The translations under genes were made by a program, and so were the position numbers. From Pseudomonas syringae (GTDB taxonomy: Bacteria > Pseudomonadota > Gammaproteobacteria > Pseudomonadales > Pseudomonadaceae), in the NCBI RefSeq assembly GCF_021605415.1, contig NZ_WKEQ01000005.1, positions 1 through 64,000 on the forward strand: a stretch of DNA of 64,000 nucleotides, written 5' to 3'. The notes beneath the pieces are model-generated. The model made no database searches and had not been told where the DNA came from. It saw only the letters and a list, made by a program, of their open reading frames with translations. This document shows, piece by piece, positions 16,778 through 25,411 of this stretch (position 1 is its first letter; each line of letters opens with the position of its first letter).

Positions 16778-18187
16778 CAGCGAAGCCGTTGCCGCGCTCA
16801 GCGCCCGGCCGAAGATCTCGGCGACACGGTCGATTTCGGCGCCGGTGATCACCAGCGGCGGCAGGAACCTCACCACGGCGCCGTGACGTCCGCCCAATTC
16901 CAGAATCAAACCGCGCTTGAGGCACTCTCGCTGCACCAGCGGCGCCAGACGAGCAAAGGCCGGCGGATGACCGAGGGCATCCGGCGCACCCGCCGGGTCG
17001 ACCAACTCCACGCCGAGCATCAGCCCGCGACCACGAACATCCCCCAGCTGCGGGAATTCCCGTTGCAGGCTGTGCAGGTGTTCGCTCAGGCGCTCGCCCA
17101 TGGCAGTCGCGTGTTCGCAGACCTTGTGTTCGACCAGATAACGCATCACCGCCGAGCCGGCAGCCATCGCCATCTGGTTACCCCGGAACGTGCCGGCGTG
17201 GGCGCCCGGTTGCCACGTGTCGAGCCATTCGCGATAGACCACCACCGCCAGCGGCAGGCTGCCGCCGATGGCCTTCGACAACACCACCACGTCCGGGATG
17301 ATCCCGGCGTGCTCGAAGGCGAACATCTTGCCGGTGCGGCCGAAACCACTCTGGACTTCATCGACGATCAGCGCTACGCCAGCCTTCTCGGTGATACGAC
17401 GTAAGCCGCGCAACCACTCGATGTCCGCCGGAATGACCCCGCCCTCGCCCTGCACCGCTTCGACGATCACGGCCGCCGGCAATTGCACGCCCGCTTCAGG
17501 ATCGGAAAGCAGAGTTTGCAGGTAACTCAGGTTGGCTTTTACCCCCGCAGCGCCGCCGAGGCCGAACGGGCAACGGTAGTCATACGGGAACGGCATGAAC
17601 TGCACGCCGTTGCTGAGCAATGCACCGAGTGGCTTTTTCGGCCCCAGACTGCCCATCAGACTCAACGCCCCCTGGCTCATGCCGTGATAACCGCCGGAAA
17701 ACGACAGCACGGTGCTGCGGCCGGTGGCGGTACGCACCAGTTTCAATGCAGCTTCCACGGCGTCGGTGCCGGTCGGGCCGCAGAACTGGATCTTCGCTTC
17801 TGCCGCCAGTTCCGTGGGTAGGAGGCCAAACAAATCCTGGACGAATTGATCCTTCACCGGGGTCGTCAAATCAAGCGTGTGCAGGGGCAATTCATCGGCG
17901 AGCACTTGTTGGATCGCCTCGATCACCACCGGGTGGTTATGCCCCAACGCGAGCGTGCCGGCACCGGCCAGGCAGTCGATGAAGGTGCGCCCTTCGACAT
18001 CCTCGACGTACAAACCCTTGGCCCGCTTGAGCGCCAGCGGAATGCGTCGCGGATAGCTGCGAGCATTGGACTCTTGAAGACTTTGACGCGCCAGCAAGGG
18101 CGATTCATTGAACTGGTAAAGCGTTTCGGCAGGCGCGGAGACGACCCGTGCCGACGACGCTTCGATAAGGCTGGTGGCGACTGACAT
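16775..18187 (-). CDS. pvdH: Diaminobutyrate-2-oxoglutarate aminotransferase PvdH
   Basis: A 470-aa class-III PLP aminotransferase, about the length of P. aeruginosa PvdH (469 aa). It makes L-2,4-diaminobutyrate from aspartate semialdehyde for the pyoverdine chromophore. Motifs: [60 protein letters not shown] (PLP Asp) and the Schiff-base lysine in [17 protein letters not shown] 18187 is favoured because the conserved N-terminus begins there. An exact PvdS promoter lies about 100 bp upstream. It is followed by mbtH on the same strand. Confidence 0.95.
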   Translation of the reverse strand: MSVATSLIEASSARVVSAPAETLYQFNESPLLARQSLQESNARSYPRRIPLALKRAKGLYVEDVEGRTFIDCLAGAGTLALGHNHPVVIEAIQQVLADELPLHTLDLTTPVKDQFVQDLFGLLPTELAAEAKIQFCGPTGTDAVEAALKLVRTATGRSTVLSFSGGYHGMSQGALSLMGSLGPKKPLGALLSNGVQFMPFPYDYRCPFGLGGAAGVKANLSYLQTLLSDPEAGVQLPAAVIVEAVQGEGGVIPADIEWLRGLRRITEKAGVALIVDEVQSGFGRTGKMFAFEHAGIIPDVVVLSKAIGGSLPLAVVVYREWLDTWQPGAHAGTFRGNQMAMAAGSAVMRYLVEHKVCEHATAMGERLSEHLHSLQREFPQLGDVRGRGLMLGVELVDPAGAPDALGHPPAFARLAPLVQRECLKRGLILELGGRHGAVVRFLPPLVITGAEIDRVAEIFGRALSAATASL

Positions 18188-18289
18188 CTCTCGACCCCTC
18201 AATACGTGATGGATGGTGACCAAAACTGTTTGCCTGGACGGTGTGCGCTTCGGATACGAAGCGCACACGCAGGTTTTCCTGTTCTGGAA

Positions 18290-18313
18290 ACGCATCAGCG
18301 TGCCGAGGATTTA
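18290..18313 (-). promoter_or_regulatory. PvdS-type iron-starvation promoter for pvdH
   Basis: Minus strand: TAAAT, 16-base spacer beginning CCTCGGC, then CGT. This is an exact IS-box match, including the common TAAATCC extension. It lies 103 bp upstream of the pvdH start codon and nothing else occupies this stretch. Confidence 0.85.
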
Positions 18314-18336
18314 GACGCTTGATCGACTTGGCGGTC

Positions 18337-18816
18337 TCACGATGCCAGGCCCTTGTGCATGGGCAGGGCGTGCGGGCCGTTGCGCAGGGTCGGCAGCGTC
18401 GAATCTCGATAGCCAAGACGACGATAAAACGCTTCGCCAGTGCGAGTGCTGTCGAGGCAGGAGCGGATCGATCCATGCATGCTCAACCAACCTTCCAGAT
18501 CCGCCATCACCGCCCTTCCCACTCCCCGTCGAAACCATTCCGGTTGCACATGACAGAACGCGATGTCGCCGCCGACCATCGCCATGCCCGCACCCACGGG
18601 TTTGTCCTGCAGCAGGGCGATGTTCAGATAATGTCGAGAGTCGGCAAGCCAGGCGCAGATGCGGTCGGCCGACCGCTGGTCAACCCATGAAGTCACGAGG
18701 TACGGATCGTTTCGATGATCAAGCGCACAGCCGACGCGAATCGAACGCTCGACAATGCGACTGATGATACCGGCGTCGGCCAGGGTGGCCGGGTGAAGAT
18801 AGACGGGTGCATCCAT
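18337..18816 (-). CDS. GNAT-family N-acetyltransferase
   Basis: A 159-aa protein with the GNAT fold. The acetyl-CoA motif appears as WFRRGVGRAVMADLEGW (R-x-x-G-x-G/A pattern, about residues 94-110), followed by the family's C-terminal GEAFYRRLGY. The start ATG 18816 has AGGAA nine bases upstream. The acceptor is unknown. It sits next to pvdH on the same strand, but the PvdS promoter of pvdH lies between them, so co-transcription with the siderophore genes is doubtful. Confidence 0.8.
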   Translation of the reverse strand: MDAPVYLHPATLADAGIISRIVERSIRVGCALDHRNDPYLVTSWVDQRSADRICAWLADSRHYLNIALLQDKPVGAGMAMVGGDIAFCHVQPEWFRRGVGRAVMADLEGWLSMHGSIRSCLDSTRTGEAFYRRLGYRDSTLPTLRNGPHALPMHKGLAS

Positions 18817-18924
18817 GGCGCTGTTTCCTCATTCCATTGAGTCAAGGCTGCCGGGACGATACCGCCGTTGGGCGCAGATGGCTAACGCCCAGAAGTTACA
18901 TTTGATGTGATGAAACAGTTTCGT

Positions 18925-18997
18925 GTGGGAGCTGCGGCACGATGCGATCTTTTGACTTTAAAAGACAAGATCAAAAGATCGCAGCCTTCGGCACCTC
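18925..18997. repeat. AAAAGATCGCAGCC-type inverted repeat
   Basis: TGCGATCTTTTGA (18943-18955) pairs with TCAAAAGATCGCA (18971-18983); outer segments (GTGGGAGCTGCGGCA and GCCTTCGGCACCTCC) also partly pair. It lies between the GNAT gene and the 3' end of the histidine kinase gene in a 210-bp gap and probably terminates the kinase transcript. Confidence 0.65.
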
Positions 18998-19026
18998 CTC
19001 CATGGGAATCCGTCACGGGTACCCTA

Positions 19027-20355
19027 TCAACGTGGATCCGGTTGCAACGGCATGGTCAGCACTACACGCAACCCATCCGGCCGACTGTCGAAATGCAACG
19101 TACACCCACAGCGCTGAACAATCGCCTGAACAATCGCCAGACCCAGACCACAGCCCGTGCTCTGACCATTGCGCCAAAAGCGCTGAGTCAGGTGCTGCAA
19201 ATCTTCGGCAGCAATCCCCGGCCCGTAATCTCGAACCATAAAGCGCACGCGATCAACGCTGGTTTCCAGGCTCAATTCCACAGCACAATCCGAGGGCGTG
19301 TGACGCAACGCGTTATCTAGCAAGTTGCGCAACGCAGCAATCGAAAGCACCGCCGGCATCTGCAGCGGCGCAGCTGAAAGCGTTGCCGGCAATATCAGCT
19401 TGATCCGCTCTTTCTCGCCGGTGGATGCATCCTGGATCGCCAGTTTTGCGACCTGTTCGGCGCCACACTGCACGCCATCGTCAAACGACAGACTGCCCTC
19501 GACCCGTGCCAGCAACAGCAACTGCTCGAGCGTGCGATGCAGGCGATCCGCCCCCTCCTCAGCGCGGGCCAGCGATTGATCACGGGCGCTACCTTCGGTC
19601 ATGCGCGCCACTTGCAGGTGGGTCTTGATTGCCGTGAGTGGACTGCGCAGTTCATGCGCCGCGTCACCGGTCAGCCGCCGTTCACGTTCGATGGTCTTGC
19701 CGATGCGCTGAAACAGCTGATTCTGAGTATCGAGCAACGGTTTCAATTCACTGGGGAACGACTGCAATTGCAACGGCTCAAGGGAATCGGCACTGCGCCG
19801 CATCAACGCCTCGCGCAGGCGATTGAGCGGCGCCAAACCCTGGCCGATGCCCAGCCACAGTAGGCACAGACAACCGAGCAACGCGACGCCCACCGGCACT
19901 GAAGCGGCCAGCAGGATCGACATGTTCAACGCCTCGCGTTCGATCTGCCGATCCGCCGTGGTGATGCGCAAATCGCCCCGAGCCAGAGTGAAACTGCGCC
20001 ACGGCGCTCCGTCGATGATTTGATCGTGGAAGCCCATTTTCTCGGCTTCCAGTGCCTGCTCGGGATTGTTGTGACTGCGGGCGAGAATTTCCCCACGCAA
20101 CGAGCTGACCTGACAGGCCATGCCACCTGGAATGTTTAGCTGCTCGGCGCTGAAATGCGTACCTTCGCCCTTGTTTGGCAGCGTCGGCAATTGCTCCAGC
20201 AATCCGGCGACCATGCGCGCCGAGGCGACCAGGCGCTGGTCGAGGGAAAACATCATCTGGTTGCGCAAGTCGCTGAGCATCCAGGCCGCCGCCAGCGCCC
20301 AGATCAACGCGAAGGCAGCGCCCAGGGTCAGACTGAGGCGCAGGCGCAGGCTCAT
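19027..20355 (-). CDS. dsbS: Sensor histidine kinase, DsbS-like
   Basis: A 442-aa membrane histidine kinase. Order: TM1 (about 8-28), periplasmic region of about 120 residues with a single Cys81 (GGMACQVSS), TM2 (about 150-170), linker, DHp with phosphorylatable His in DAAHELRSPLTAIK, N-box LRNLLDNALRHTP, G1 DYGPGIAAEDL, G2 GCGLGLAIVQ. The start is ATG 20355 inside TGATG with the regulator stop. The gene order beside dsbD/tlpA/dsbG matches PA2476-PA2480, where DsbS is a copper-responsive sensor; from memory its Cys82 is critical there. The name is inferred from context. Confidence 0.75.
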   Translation of the reverse strand: MSLRLRLSLTLGAAFALIWALAAAWMLSDLRNQMMFSLDQRLVASARMVAGLLEQLPTLPNKGEGTHFSAEQLNIPGGMACQVSSLRGEILARSHNNPEQALEAEKMGFHDQIIDGAPWRSFTLARGDLRITTADRQIEREALNMSILLAASVPVGVALLGCLCLLWLGIGQGLAPLNRLREALMRRSADSLEPLQLQSFPSELKPLLDTQNQLFQRIGKTIERERRLTGDAAHELRSPLTAIKTHLQVARMTEGSARDQSLARAEEGADRLHRTLEQLLLLARVEGSLSFDDGVQCGAEQVAKLAIQDASTGEKERIKLILPATLSAAPLQMPAVLSIAALRNLLDNALRHTPSDCAVELSLETSVDRVRFMVRDYGPGIAAEDLQHLTQRFWRNGQSTGCGLGLAIVQAIVQRCGCTLHFDSRPDGLRVVLTMPLQPDPR

Positions 20356-21035
20356 CACTTGTCTTGCTCTCCACCATCGGCCGGCCCAAGGCGATAACCC
20401 AGGCCACGCACGGTTTCAACAATGCCTTTGCCGAGTTTGCTGCGCAGGTGATGGATGTGCACGTTGAGGGCGTTGCTCTCCAGTTCGTCATTGAACCCGT
20501 AGACGCTGTCTTTCAGTTGCTCGGTGGACAGCACTCGACCACGGTTATGCAACAGGGCTTGCAGCAACGATTGCTCGCGCCGGGAGAGATCCACCGACTG
20601 GCCCGCCAGCATGGTTTCGCGACTGCTCGGGTCGTAGGTCAACGCACCGTGTTCGATCAGGTTGACGCTGCGCCCGGCCACTCGGCGCAACAACGTATGC
20701 AGACGTGCAGCAAGCTCGCGCAGGTCGAAGGGTTTGAGCAGGTAATCGTCGGCACCGGCTTGCAATCCGTCGACGCGGTCAGTGACCGAATCGCGGGCCG
20801 TGAGAATCAGCACCGGTATCTCAAGGCCATTCTGGCGCAACTGCTGCAGCAGTTTCAGGCCGTCTTCGTCGGGCAGACCGAGATCGAGCACCATGACGTC
20901 GAATTCCGCAACCTTGAGCATCGCCCGGGCTTTCGAAGCGCTGGCGACATGCTCAACGGTCAAACCCTGAGCCGTCAGCCCGGCAACGATGCCGCTGGCG
21001 ATCAACTCATCGTCTTCGCAAACCAGTACGTGCAT
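20355..21035 (-). CDS. dsbR: OmpR-family response regulator, DsbR-like
   Basis: A 226-aa response regulator. The receiver domain (1-115) has the acidic pocket CEDDE, phospho-acceptor Asp in VMVLDLGLPDEDG (about residue 51) and the conserved Lys in LLKPFDLREL. The C-terminal winged helix (about 125-218) carries ALNVHIHHLRSKLG and VRGLGYRL. ATG 21035 begins exactly at the receiver motif; the longer frame is rejected. It is upstream of the kinase gene with a TGATG overlap. In P. aeruginosa DsbR activates the dsbDEG genes. Here three hemopexin-like genes lie between them and are candidate extra targets. Confidence 0.8.
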   Translation of the reverse strand: MHVLVCEDDELIASGIVAGLTAQGLTVEHVASASKARAMLKVAEFDVMVLDLGLPDEDGLKLLQQLRQNGLEIPVLILTARDSVTDRVDGLQAGADDYLLKPFDLRELAARLHTLLRRVAGRSVNLIEHGALTYDPSSRETMLAGQSVDLSRREQSLLQALLHNRGRVLSTEQLKDSVYGFNDELESNALNVHIHHLRSKLGKGIVETVRGLGYRLGPADGGEQDK

Positions 21036-21359
21036 GGGAGCTCCCTGAGCAAAAACGCGAGTCAAACAGATGAGGATTAAGCCGCAATTATGGCAAGCGT
21101 ATCGGCTGGCGAGAAGCTCGACGTATCGAAGTTTGGTCGTCGCGGCCCCACCAGCCCGATCGAGAATAGTTTTGATTATCCACTTATAACCGATCTGAAA
21201 CAGCATGAAGTTTAAACTTGAAACACACCCGAACTTAATAACCATTCTAAAAAAAGCTCAATAGTACTAGGATCAATTTTGTCGAATATATAGACCGACA
21301 CGACGACGCTAGATAATCCTATTTCAAGCAAATCAAATACCAACCAAAAGAGCACCACC
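21036..21359. other. Divergent intergenic region between dsbR and the hemopexin-like genes
   Basis: 324 bp, visibly A/T-rich in its right half. It must contain the promoters of the dsbRS pair (leftward) and of the first hemopexin-like gene (rightward). I do not see a confident -35/-10 pair or operator. A short reading frame on the minus strand (21212-21412) overlaps the hemopexin gene and is not convincing. Confidence 0.4.
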
Positions 21360-22040
21360 ATGAAAGTTAAAAGCTTCACCGCTGTTGACTGGCGCACAGG
21401 CCCTGATCGCATTTACTTCTTCTTCAAAGATACCGACACTTATTCACGCTTCAATTTAGGCGACAACAAAGTTGGAAGTGATTACCCGGCATCGGTTGCC
21501 GGCAACTGGGGCAGCTTCGACGAATCGGCTAAAACGCTGCGCTTTGGGTTCACCACTACTAATCCGAGCTGGAACGGCGGGATTGACACACTATGGCTGT
21601 TCTACCATCAAGGTAATGTGCCGTCGGTGTGCGAGTACAGTCAGCAAACCGATGAGGTCATCTCCAGGCTTCCCCTGTCGCAATCGAAATGGGCGGCGCT
21701 ACTTCCTTACTTCGAGCGCATTGTTGGCGTCATGTGGAGCGACGATACGGCGTCCAGCAAAAAAATCGGGTTACTGATGAACGATGGCAACTATCTCGTT
21801 TATGAAGAATATTCAAAAACGTTACAAGTACGTTCCCTCGCGGATTCCCCTTGGTCAAAGCTGGCGTCCTACAAAGATCGCCTGATGACCGCCGTGATGG
21901 ACGAGTACCCCACATTCGACAGTTACTCTTATATCTTCCTCAACGACAACCAATATTTCAAATTTGTGAAAAGCACAGAGACATTATCGGGGCCTCACGA
22001 AACCAACGATAACGCTTGGCCCGGCTTGTTTCGGGACTGA
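21360..22040 (+). CDS. Hemopexin-repeat (photopexin-like) protein 1
   Basis: A 226-aa protein made of four hemopexin-like repeats (about residues 5-52, 60-118, 119-172, 173-225), predicting a four-bladed propeller. The first blade reads FTAVDWRTGPDRIYFFFKD..YSRF..G and ends in NWGSF; later blades contain DGNYLVYEE and NDNQYFKF. No signal peptide is present, so it is cytoplasmic or exported by another route. It resembles the photopexins of Photorhabdus in being a bacterial stand-alone hemopexin domain. The ligand (heme, carbohydrate or protein) is unknown. A weak ribosome site (AAGAG) precedes ATG 21360. It is the first of three paralogues. Confidence 0.8.
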   Translation: MKVKSFTAVDWRTGPDRIYFFFKDTDTYSRFNLGDNKVGSDYPASVAGNWGSFDESAKTLRFGFTTTNPSWNGGIDTLWLFYHQGNVPSVCEYSQQTDEVISRLPLSQSKWAALLPYFERIVGVMWSDDTASSKKIGLLMNDGNYLVYEEYSKTLQVRSLADSPWSKLASYKDRLMTAVMDEYPTFDSYSYIFLNDNQYFKFVKSTETLSGPHETNDNAWPGLFRD

Positions 22041-22115
22041 CATCTACCGCTGACTTGACGGCAGACCTGCCGGCGAGTCCTTATCCAAATTAACTGTTTC
22101 AAAAGGAACAACACC

Positions 22116-22802
22116 ATGCCTGCAATGAAAAACTTCGTCGCCGTCGATTGGCGGAAAGGCGATGATCGACTCTATTTCTTCTTCAAGGACAAAGGCACTT
22201 ATTCAAAATTCCCCCTTGGTATGAACTACGTCGGCCCCAATTATCCGGCTTCTGTTGAAGGCAGCTGGGGTGATTTTGACCAACACGCCAAGGATCTGAA
22301 ATTTGGATTTCACACGGACGCCATCGAATGGGGTGAAGGCGGTACCGATTTCATGTGGCTGTTTTACTATCAGGGCACTACGCCTATGGTCTGTAAATAC
22401 AGCGAGACAAACGACAATGTCGTTTATAAAAGGCCCCTGTCGCAAACCCTGTGGCGCCTCTTGGGCCCTTATTTCGACCGTATCGTCGGTGTGATGTGGC
22501 TCAAGCGTTATTACAAGACGACACAGTTCAGGGTGCTGATGAACGATGGTAACTATCTCGACCTGGACATTAGAAAGAATACTGTGGAACAGAAGTCACT
22601 CATCGGCTCCCATTGGCAAAAGCTCCACTATTATAAAGACCGGTTGATCACCGCCGTACAAAATGATTATCCAATGTTCGACAACTACTACTACATCTTC
22701 ATCACCAACAATCAGTACTTTAGATTCGACATGGATTCGAAATGGCTCGACGGCCCCAACGAAGTAGATGATGTCAGCTGGCCAGGACTTCTAAATGATT
22801 AA
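22116..22802 (+). CDS. Hemopexin-repeat (photopexin-like) protein 2
   Basis: A 228-aa paralogue of the preceding gene. It keeps FVAVDWRKGDDRLYFFFKD, NYPASVEGSWGDF, FMWLFYYQG, VLMNDGNYLDLD and ITNNQYFRFD, i.e. all four blades. It has no signal peptide. AAGGA lies eight bases before ATG 22116, a stronger ribosome site than for gene 1. It is separated from gene 1 by 75 bp and from gene 3 by 74 bp. It shares the single conserved Cys (residue 93, MVCKYS). Divergence from gene 1 suggests an old duplication retained by selection. Confidence 0.8.
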   Translation: MPAMKNFVAVDWRKGDDRLYFFFKDKGTYSKFPLGMNYVGPNYPASVEGSWGDFDQHAKDLKFGFHTDAIEWGEGGTDFMWLFYYQGTTPMVCKYSETNDNVVYKRPLSQTLWRLLGPYFDRIVGVMWLKRYYKTTQFRVLMNDGNYLDLDIRKNTVEQKSLIGSHWQKLHYYKDRLITAVQNDYPMFDNYYYIFITNNQYFRFDMDSKWLDGPNEVDDVSWPGLLND

Positions 22803-22876
22803 AAAATCCGATAACCAGATCGCTATTACACCGGTTCAACATAACACCCGATAGTGGATTGAAAGGACTCACTCGT

Positions 22877-23554
22877 ATGCCTGGATTGAAAAATTTCGTC
22901 GCCGTGGATTGGCGTTCGGGCCCTGACCGCATTTACTTTTTCTTCAAAGATACCGATACCTACTCGCGCTACGATATTGGTGAAGAAAAACTCTTGAAGG
23001 GTTACCCGGCCACCGTAAAAAACCATTGGCACACCTTTGAACCCCATGCAAGAAACCTGCGCTTCGGCTTCACCACCACTTCCCTGGGTCAGGGGCTAGC
23101 ATCGGATGAAGACATCGCGTGGCTGTTCTTTTACAACGCCGGCGTGCCAACGGTGTGCAAATATGATCAGGACGCAGACAAGGTAGTGGCGTTTTATAAC
23201 GTTGAGAATTCCATCTGGGCTCCCCTGCTTCCATACTTTGACAAAATAGTTTGCGGCACGTGGTGGCAACGCCTGGGCTACAAATTCCTGTTCAAGTTTC
23301 TCACCCGTGACGGTCAGTGGTTGACCTACAACTACATCAAGCGAAAGGTCACCGTCGCGCCTGTCACAGGTGGACTGGAGCGATACAAGGATCGCATCAT
23401 TACCGCCGCACAGAATGACCGGACCTTCGCAGACAGTCATTGGTACTTCTTTCTCACCGAGAATCAGTATCTGACGTTCAACTTGCAAACCAGCAAACTA
23501 CTGGGCGGCCCCGCCAATATCGATGGGAAATGGCCGGAATTGTCCCAGGGCTGA
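22877..23554 (+). CDS. Hemopexin-repeat (photopexin-like) protein 3
   Basis: A 225-aa third paralogue beginning MPGLKNFVAVDWRSGPDRIY. The start is placed at ATG 22877 (AAGGA nine bases upstream, N-terminus aligned with the paralogues); a TTG at 22859 would extend it. Its first blade is closest to gene 1 (FFFKDTDTYSRYDIG). It differs in blade 3 (KIVCGTWWQRLGYKFLFKFL) with one additional Cys. The conserved Cys is residue 94 (TVCKYD). A hairpin follows at 23577-23609. Confidence 0.8.
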   Translation: MPGLKNFVAVDWRSGPDRIYFFFKDTDTYSRYDIGEEKLLKGYPATVKNHWHTFEPHARNLRFGFTTTSLGQGLASDEDIAWLFFYNAGVPTVCKYDQDADKVVAFYNVENSIWAPLLPYFDKIVCGTWWQRLGYKFLFKFLTRDGQWLTYNYIKRKVTVAPVTGGLERYKDRIITAAQNDRTFADSHWYFFLTENQYLTFNLQTSKLLGGPANIDGKWPELSQG

Positions 23555-23576
23555 AGCCCGGCATCCGTTGGACAGC

Positions 23577-23609
23577 GCCCTGCCTTGGTGAGATGCGCCA
23601 AAGCAGGGC
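23577..23609 (+). terminator. Possible terminator hairpin after the hemopexin genes
   Basis: GCCCTGC at 23577-23583 pairs with GCAGGGC at 23603-23609, extended by CTTGG/CCAAA with a 9-base loop. No T-tract follows, so it may be a weak terminator or an attenuating structure before dsbD, 69 bp downstream. Confidence 0.4.
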
Positions 23610-23677
23610 ATGGTTAATCACTGGTTAATCGCCGCCCGCCACTGTGCACTCACTTGCACAAGGATCGGGTCTCATTC

Positions 23678-25411
23678 ATGCGTCATCTCTTTCTATTTTT
23701 TGCATTGCTGGTTTCGGGCGTCACCCACGCCAGCAATGATCCATTCGCGACAAAGGCAGATTTTCTACCGGTCGACAATGCGTTTGTTCTCACTTCGGAA
23801 CGTCTGGAAACGGGCGAAACACAACTGTTCTGGCAGATCGCCGACGGTTACTACCTGTACCAAAAACGAATGAAATTCGACGGTTTGCAGCCGGGTCAGA
23901 CGCCCACCTTGCCGCCCGGCGAAGCCCACAGTGACGAGTTCTTCGGCGAGCAACCGGTTTATCGCCAGGGGCTTGAATTGAAGATCCCGGCCACTGCCAG
24001 CGGCCAGATCAAAGTCAGTTATCAGGGCTGCGCTGATGCAGGTTTGTGCTATCCACCGCAAACGCGCGCTATTGATCTGGGCGGTCAGGCACCCGTGGCG
24101 TCCGCCGCGCAGGCACCGGATCAGGCCCTGGCCAGCGGACTTCAACAGCAAGCGCTGGGCTGGAGTCTGCTGGCGTTCTTCGGCCTGGGTTTGTTGCTGG
24201 CATTCACGCCTTGCTCGTTGCCGATGCTACCGATTCTTGCCGGAATGATTGTCGGCAGCGGCGCCACCCCGCGACGCGGCTTCGCATTGGCCAGCAGCTA
24301 TGTGATTTGCATGGCGCTGGTTTATGCAGCGATGGGCGTGGTCGCGGCGCTGCTTGGGGCGAACTTGCAGGCCTGGTTGCAAAACCCGTGGCTGCTGGGC
24401 GCGTTTGCGGCAGTGTTCGTGTTGCTGGCGCTGCCAATGTTCGGTTTCTTTGAACTGCAACTGCCAGTGGCCCTGCGCGATCGGCTGGAACACGCCTCTC
24501 GCAGTCGACAGGGCGGCAGCCTGATCGGCGCCGGCGTGCTGGGCGCATTGTCCGGTTTGCTGGTCGGCCCGTGCATGACCGCGCCACTGGCCGGCGCGTT
24601 GCTGTACATCGCGCAGACCGGCAATGCGTTGCACGGCGGGTTGATCCTGTTCGCCCTCGGCATCGGTATTGGCGTGCCACTGTTGCTGCTGGTCACCGTC
24701 GGCAATCGTTTCCTGCCCAAACCCGGCGCGTGGATGAACCTGCTCAAAGGCGTGTTCGGTTTTCTCTTTCTCGCCACGGCATTGCTAATGCTGCGTCCGG
24801 TGCTGGCGCCGACGCTGTGGCTGAGTCTATGCGGCGCATTGCTGTTGATCGCCGCTTACTGCGCCTGGAAACAGTCCGAAGGTTTCGGCCGCGTGGCCCA
24901 GCTGTTCGGTGCCAGTTCGTTATTGCTGGGATTATGGGGCGGCCTGCTGGTGGTCGGCGCGGCCGGTGGCAGCGACGATCCTTATCAACCATTGCAGGTC
25001 TATAGCGCAGGTCGTGTCGGATCGGCCACTACCACCGCCCACGATGCGTTCATCACGATCAAGGATCCAGCGGCCCTGCAACGTGAACTCGACACTGCCC
25101 GGGCTCAGGGCCAATGGGTATTGCTCGATTACTACGCCGACTGGTGCGTGTCGTGCAAAGTCATGGAGAAACAGGTGTTCGGCAAGGACCACGTGATGCA
25201 GGCGCTGAGCGATGTACGCTTGCTCCGCCTGGACGTCACCGCCGACAATGCCGCCAGCCGCGAATTGCTCGGCCGTTATAAAGTGCCCGGCCCGCCGAGT
25301 TTCGTGTGGATCGGCCCCGACGGTGAAGAGCGCCGTAGCCAGCGCATCACTGGCGAAGTCGATGCCGACACTTTTCTGCAACGCTGGACGACCACCCGAG
25401 ATTCTCGTTAA
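23678..25411 (+). CDS. dsbD: Thiol:disulfide interchange protein DsbD
   Basis: A 577-aa inner-membrane reductant transporter. A signal peptide (about 1-18, ending VTHA) is followed by the periplasmic alpha domain (Cys pair in GCADAGLCYPP), an eight-helix membrane domain (AFTPCSLPMLP and VGPCMTAPLAG) and a C-terminal thioredoxin domain with WCVSCK. It passes electrons from cytoplasmic thioredoxin to periplasmic partners, here probably the following TlpA-like protein and DsbG. The start is ATG 23678; the frame from TTG 23654 is longer but the signal peptide begins at 23678. Its stop overlaps the next ATG (TAATG). Confidence 0.9.
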   Translation: MRHLFLFFALLVSGVTHASNDPFATKADFLPVDNAFVLTSERLETGETQLFWQIADGYYLYQKRMKFDGLQPGQTPTLPPGEAHSDEFFGEQPVYRQGLELKIPATASGQIKVSYQGCADAGLCYPPQTRAIDLGGQAPVASAAQAPDQALASGLQQQALGWSLLAFFGLGLLLAFTPCSLPMLPILAGMIVGSGATPRRGFALASSYVICMALVYAAMGVVAALLGANLQAWLQNPWLLGAFAAVFVLLALPMFGFFELQLPVALRDRLEHASRSRQGGSLIGAGVLGALSGLLVGPCMTAPLAGALLYIAQTGNALHGGLILFALGIGIGVPLLLLVTVGNRFLPKPGAWMNLLKGVFGFLFLATALLMLRPVLAPTLWLSLCGALLLIAAYCAWKQSEGFGRVAQLFGASSLLLGLWGGLLVVGAAGGSDDPYQPLQVYSAGRVGSATTTAHDAFITIKDPAALQRELDTARAQGQWVLLDYYADWCVSCKVMEKQVFGKDHVMQALSDVRLLRLDVTADNAASRELLGRYKVPGPPSFVWIGPDGEERRSQRITGEVDADTFLQRWTTTRDSR

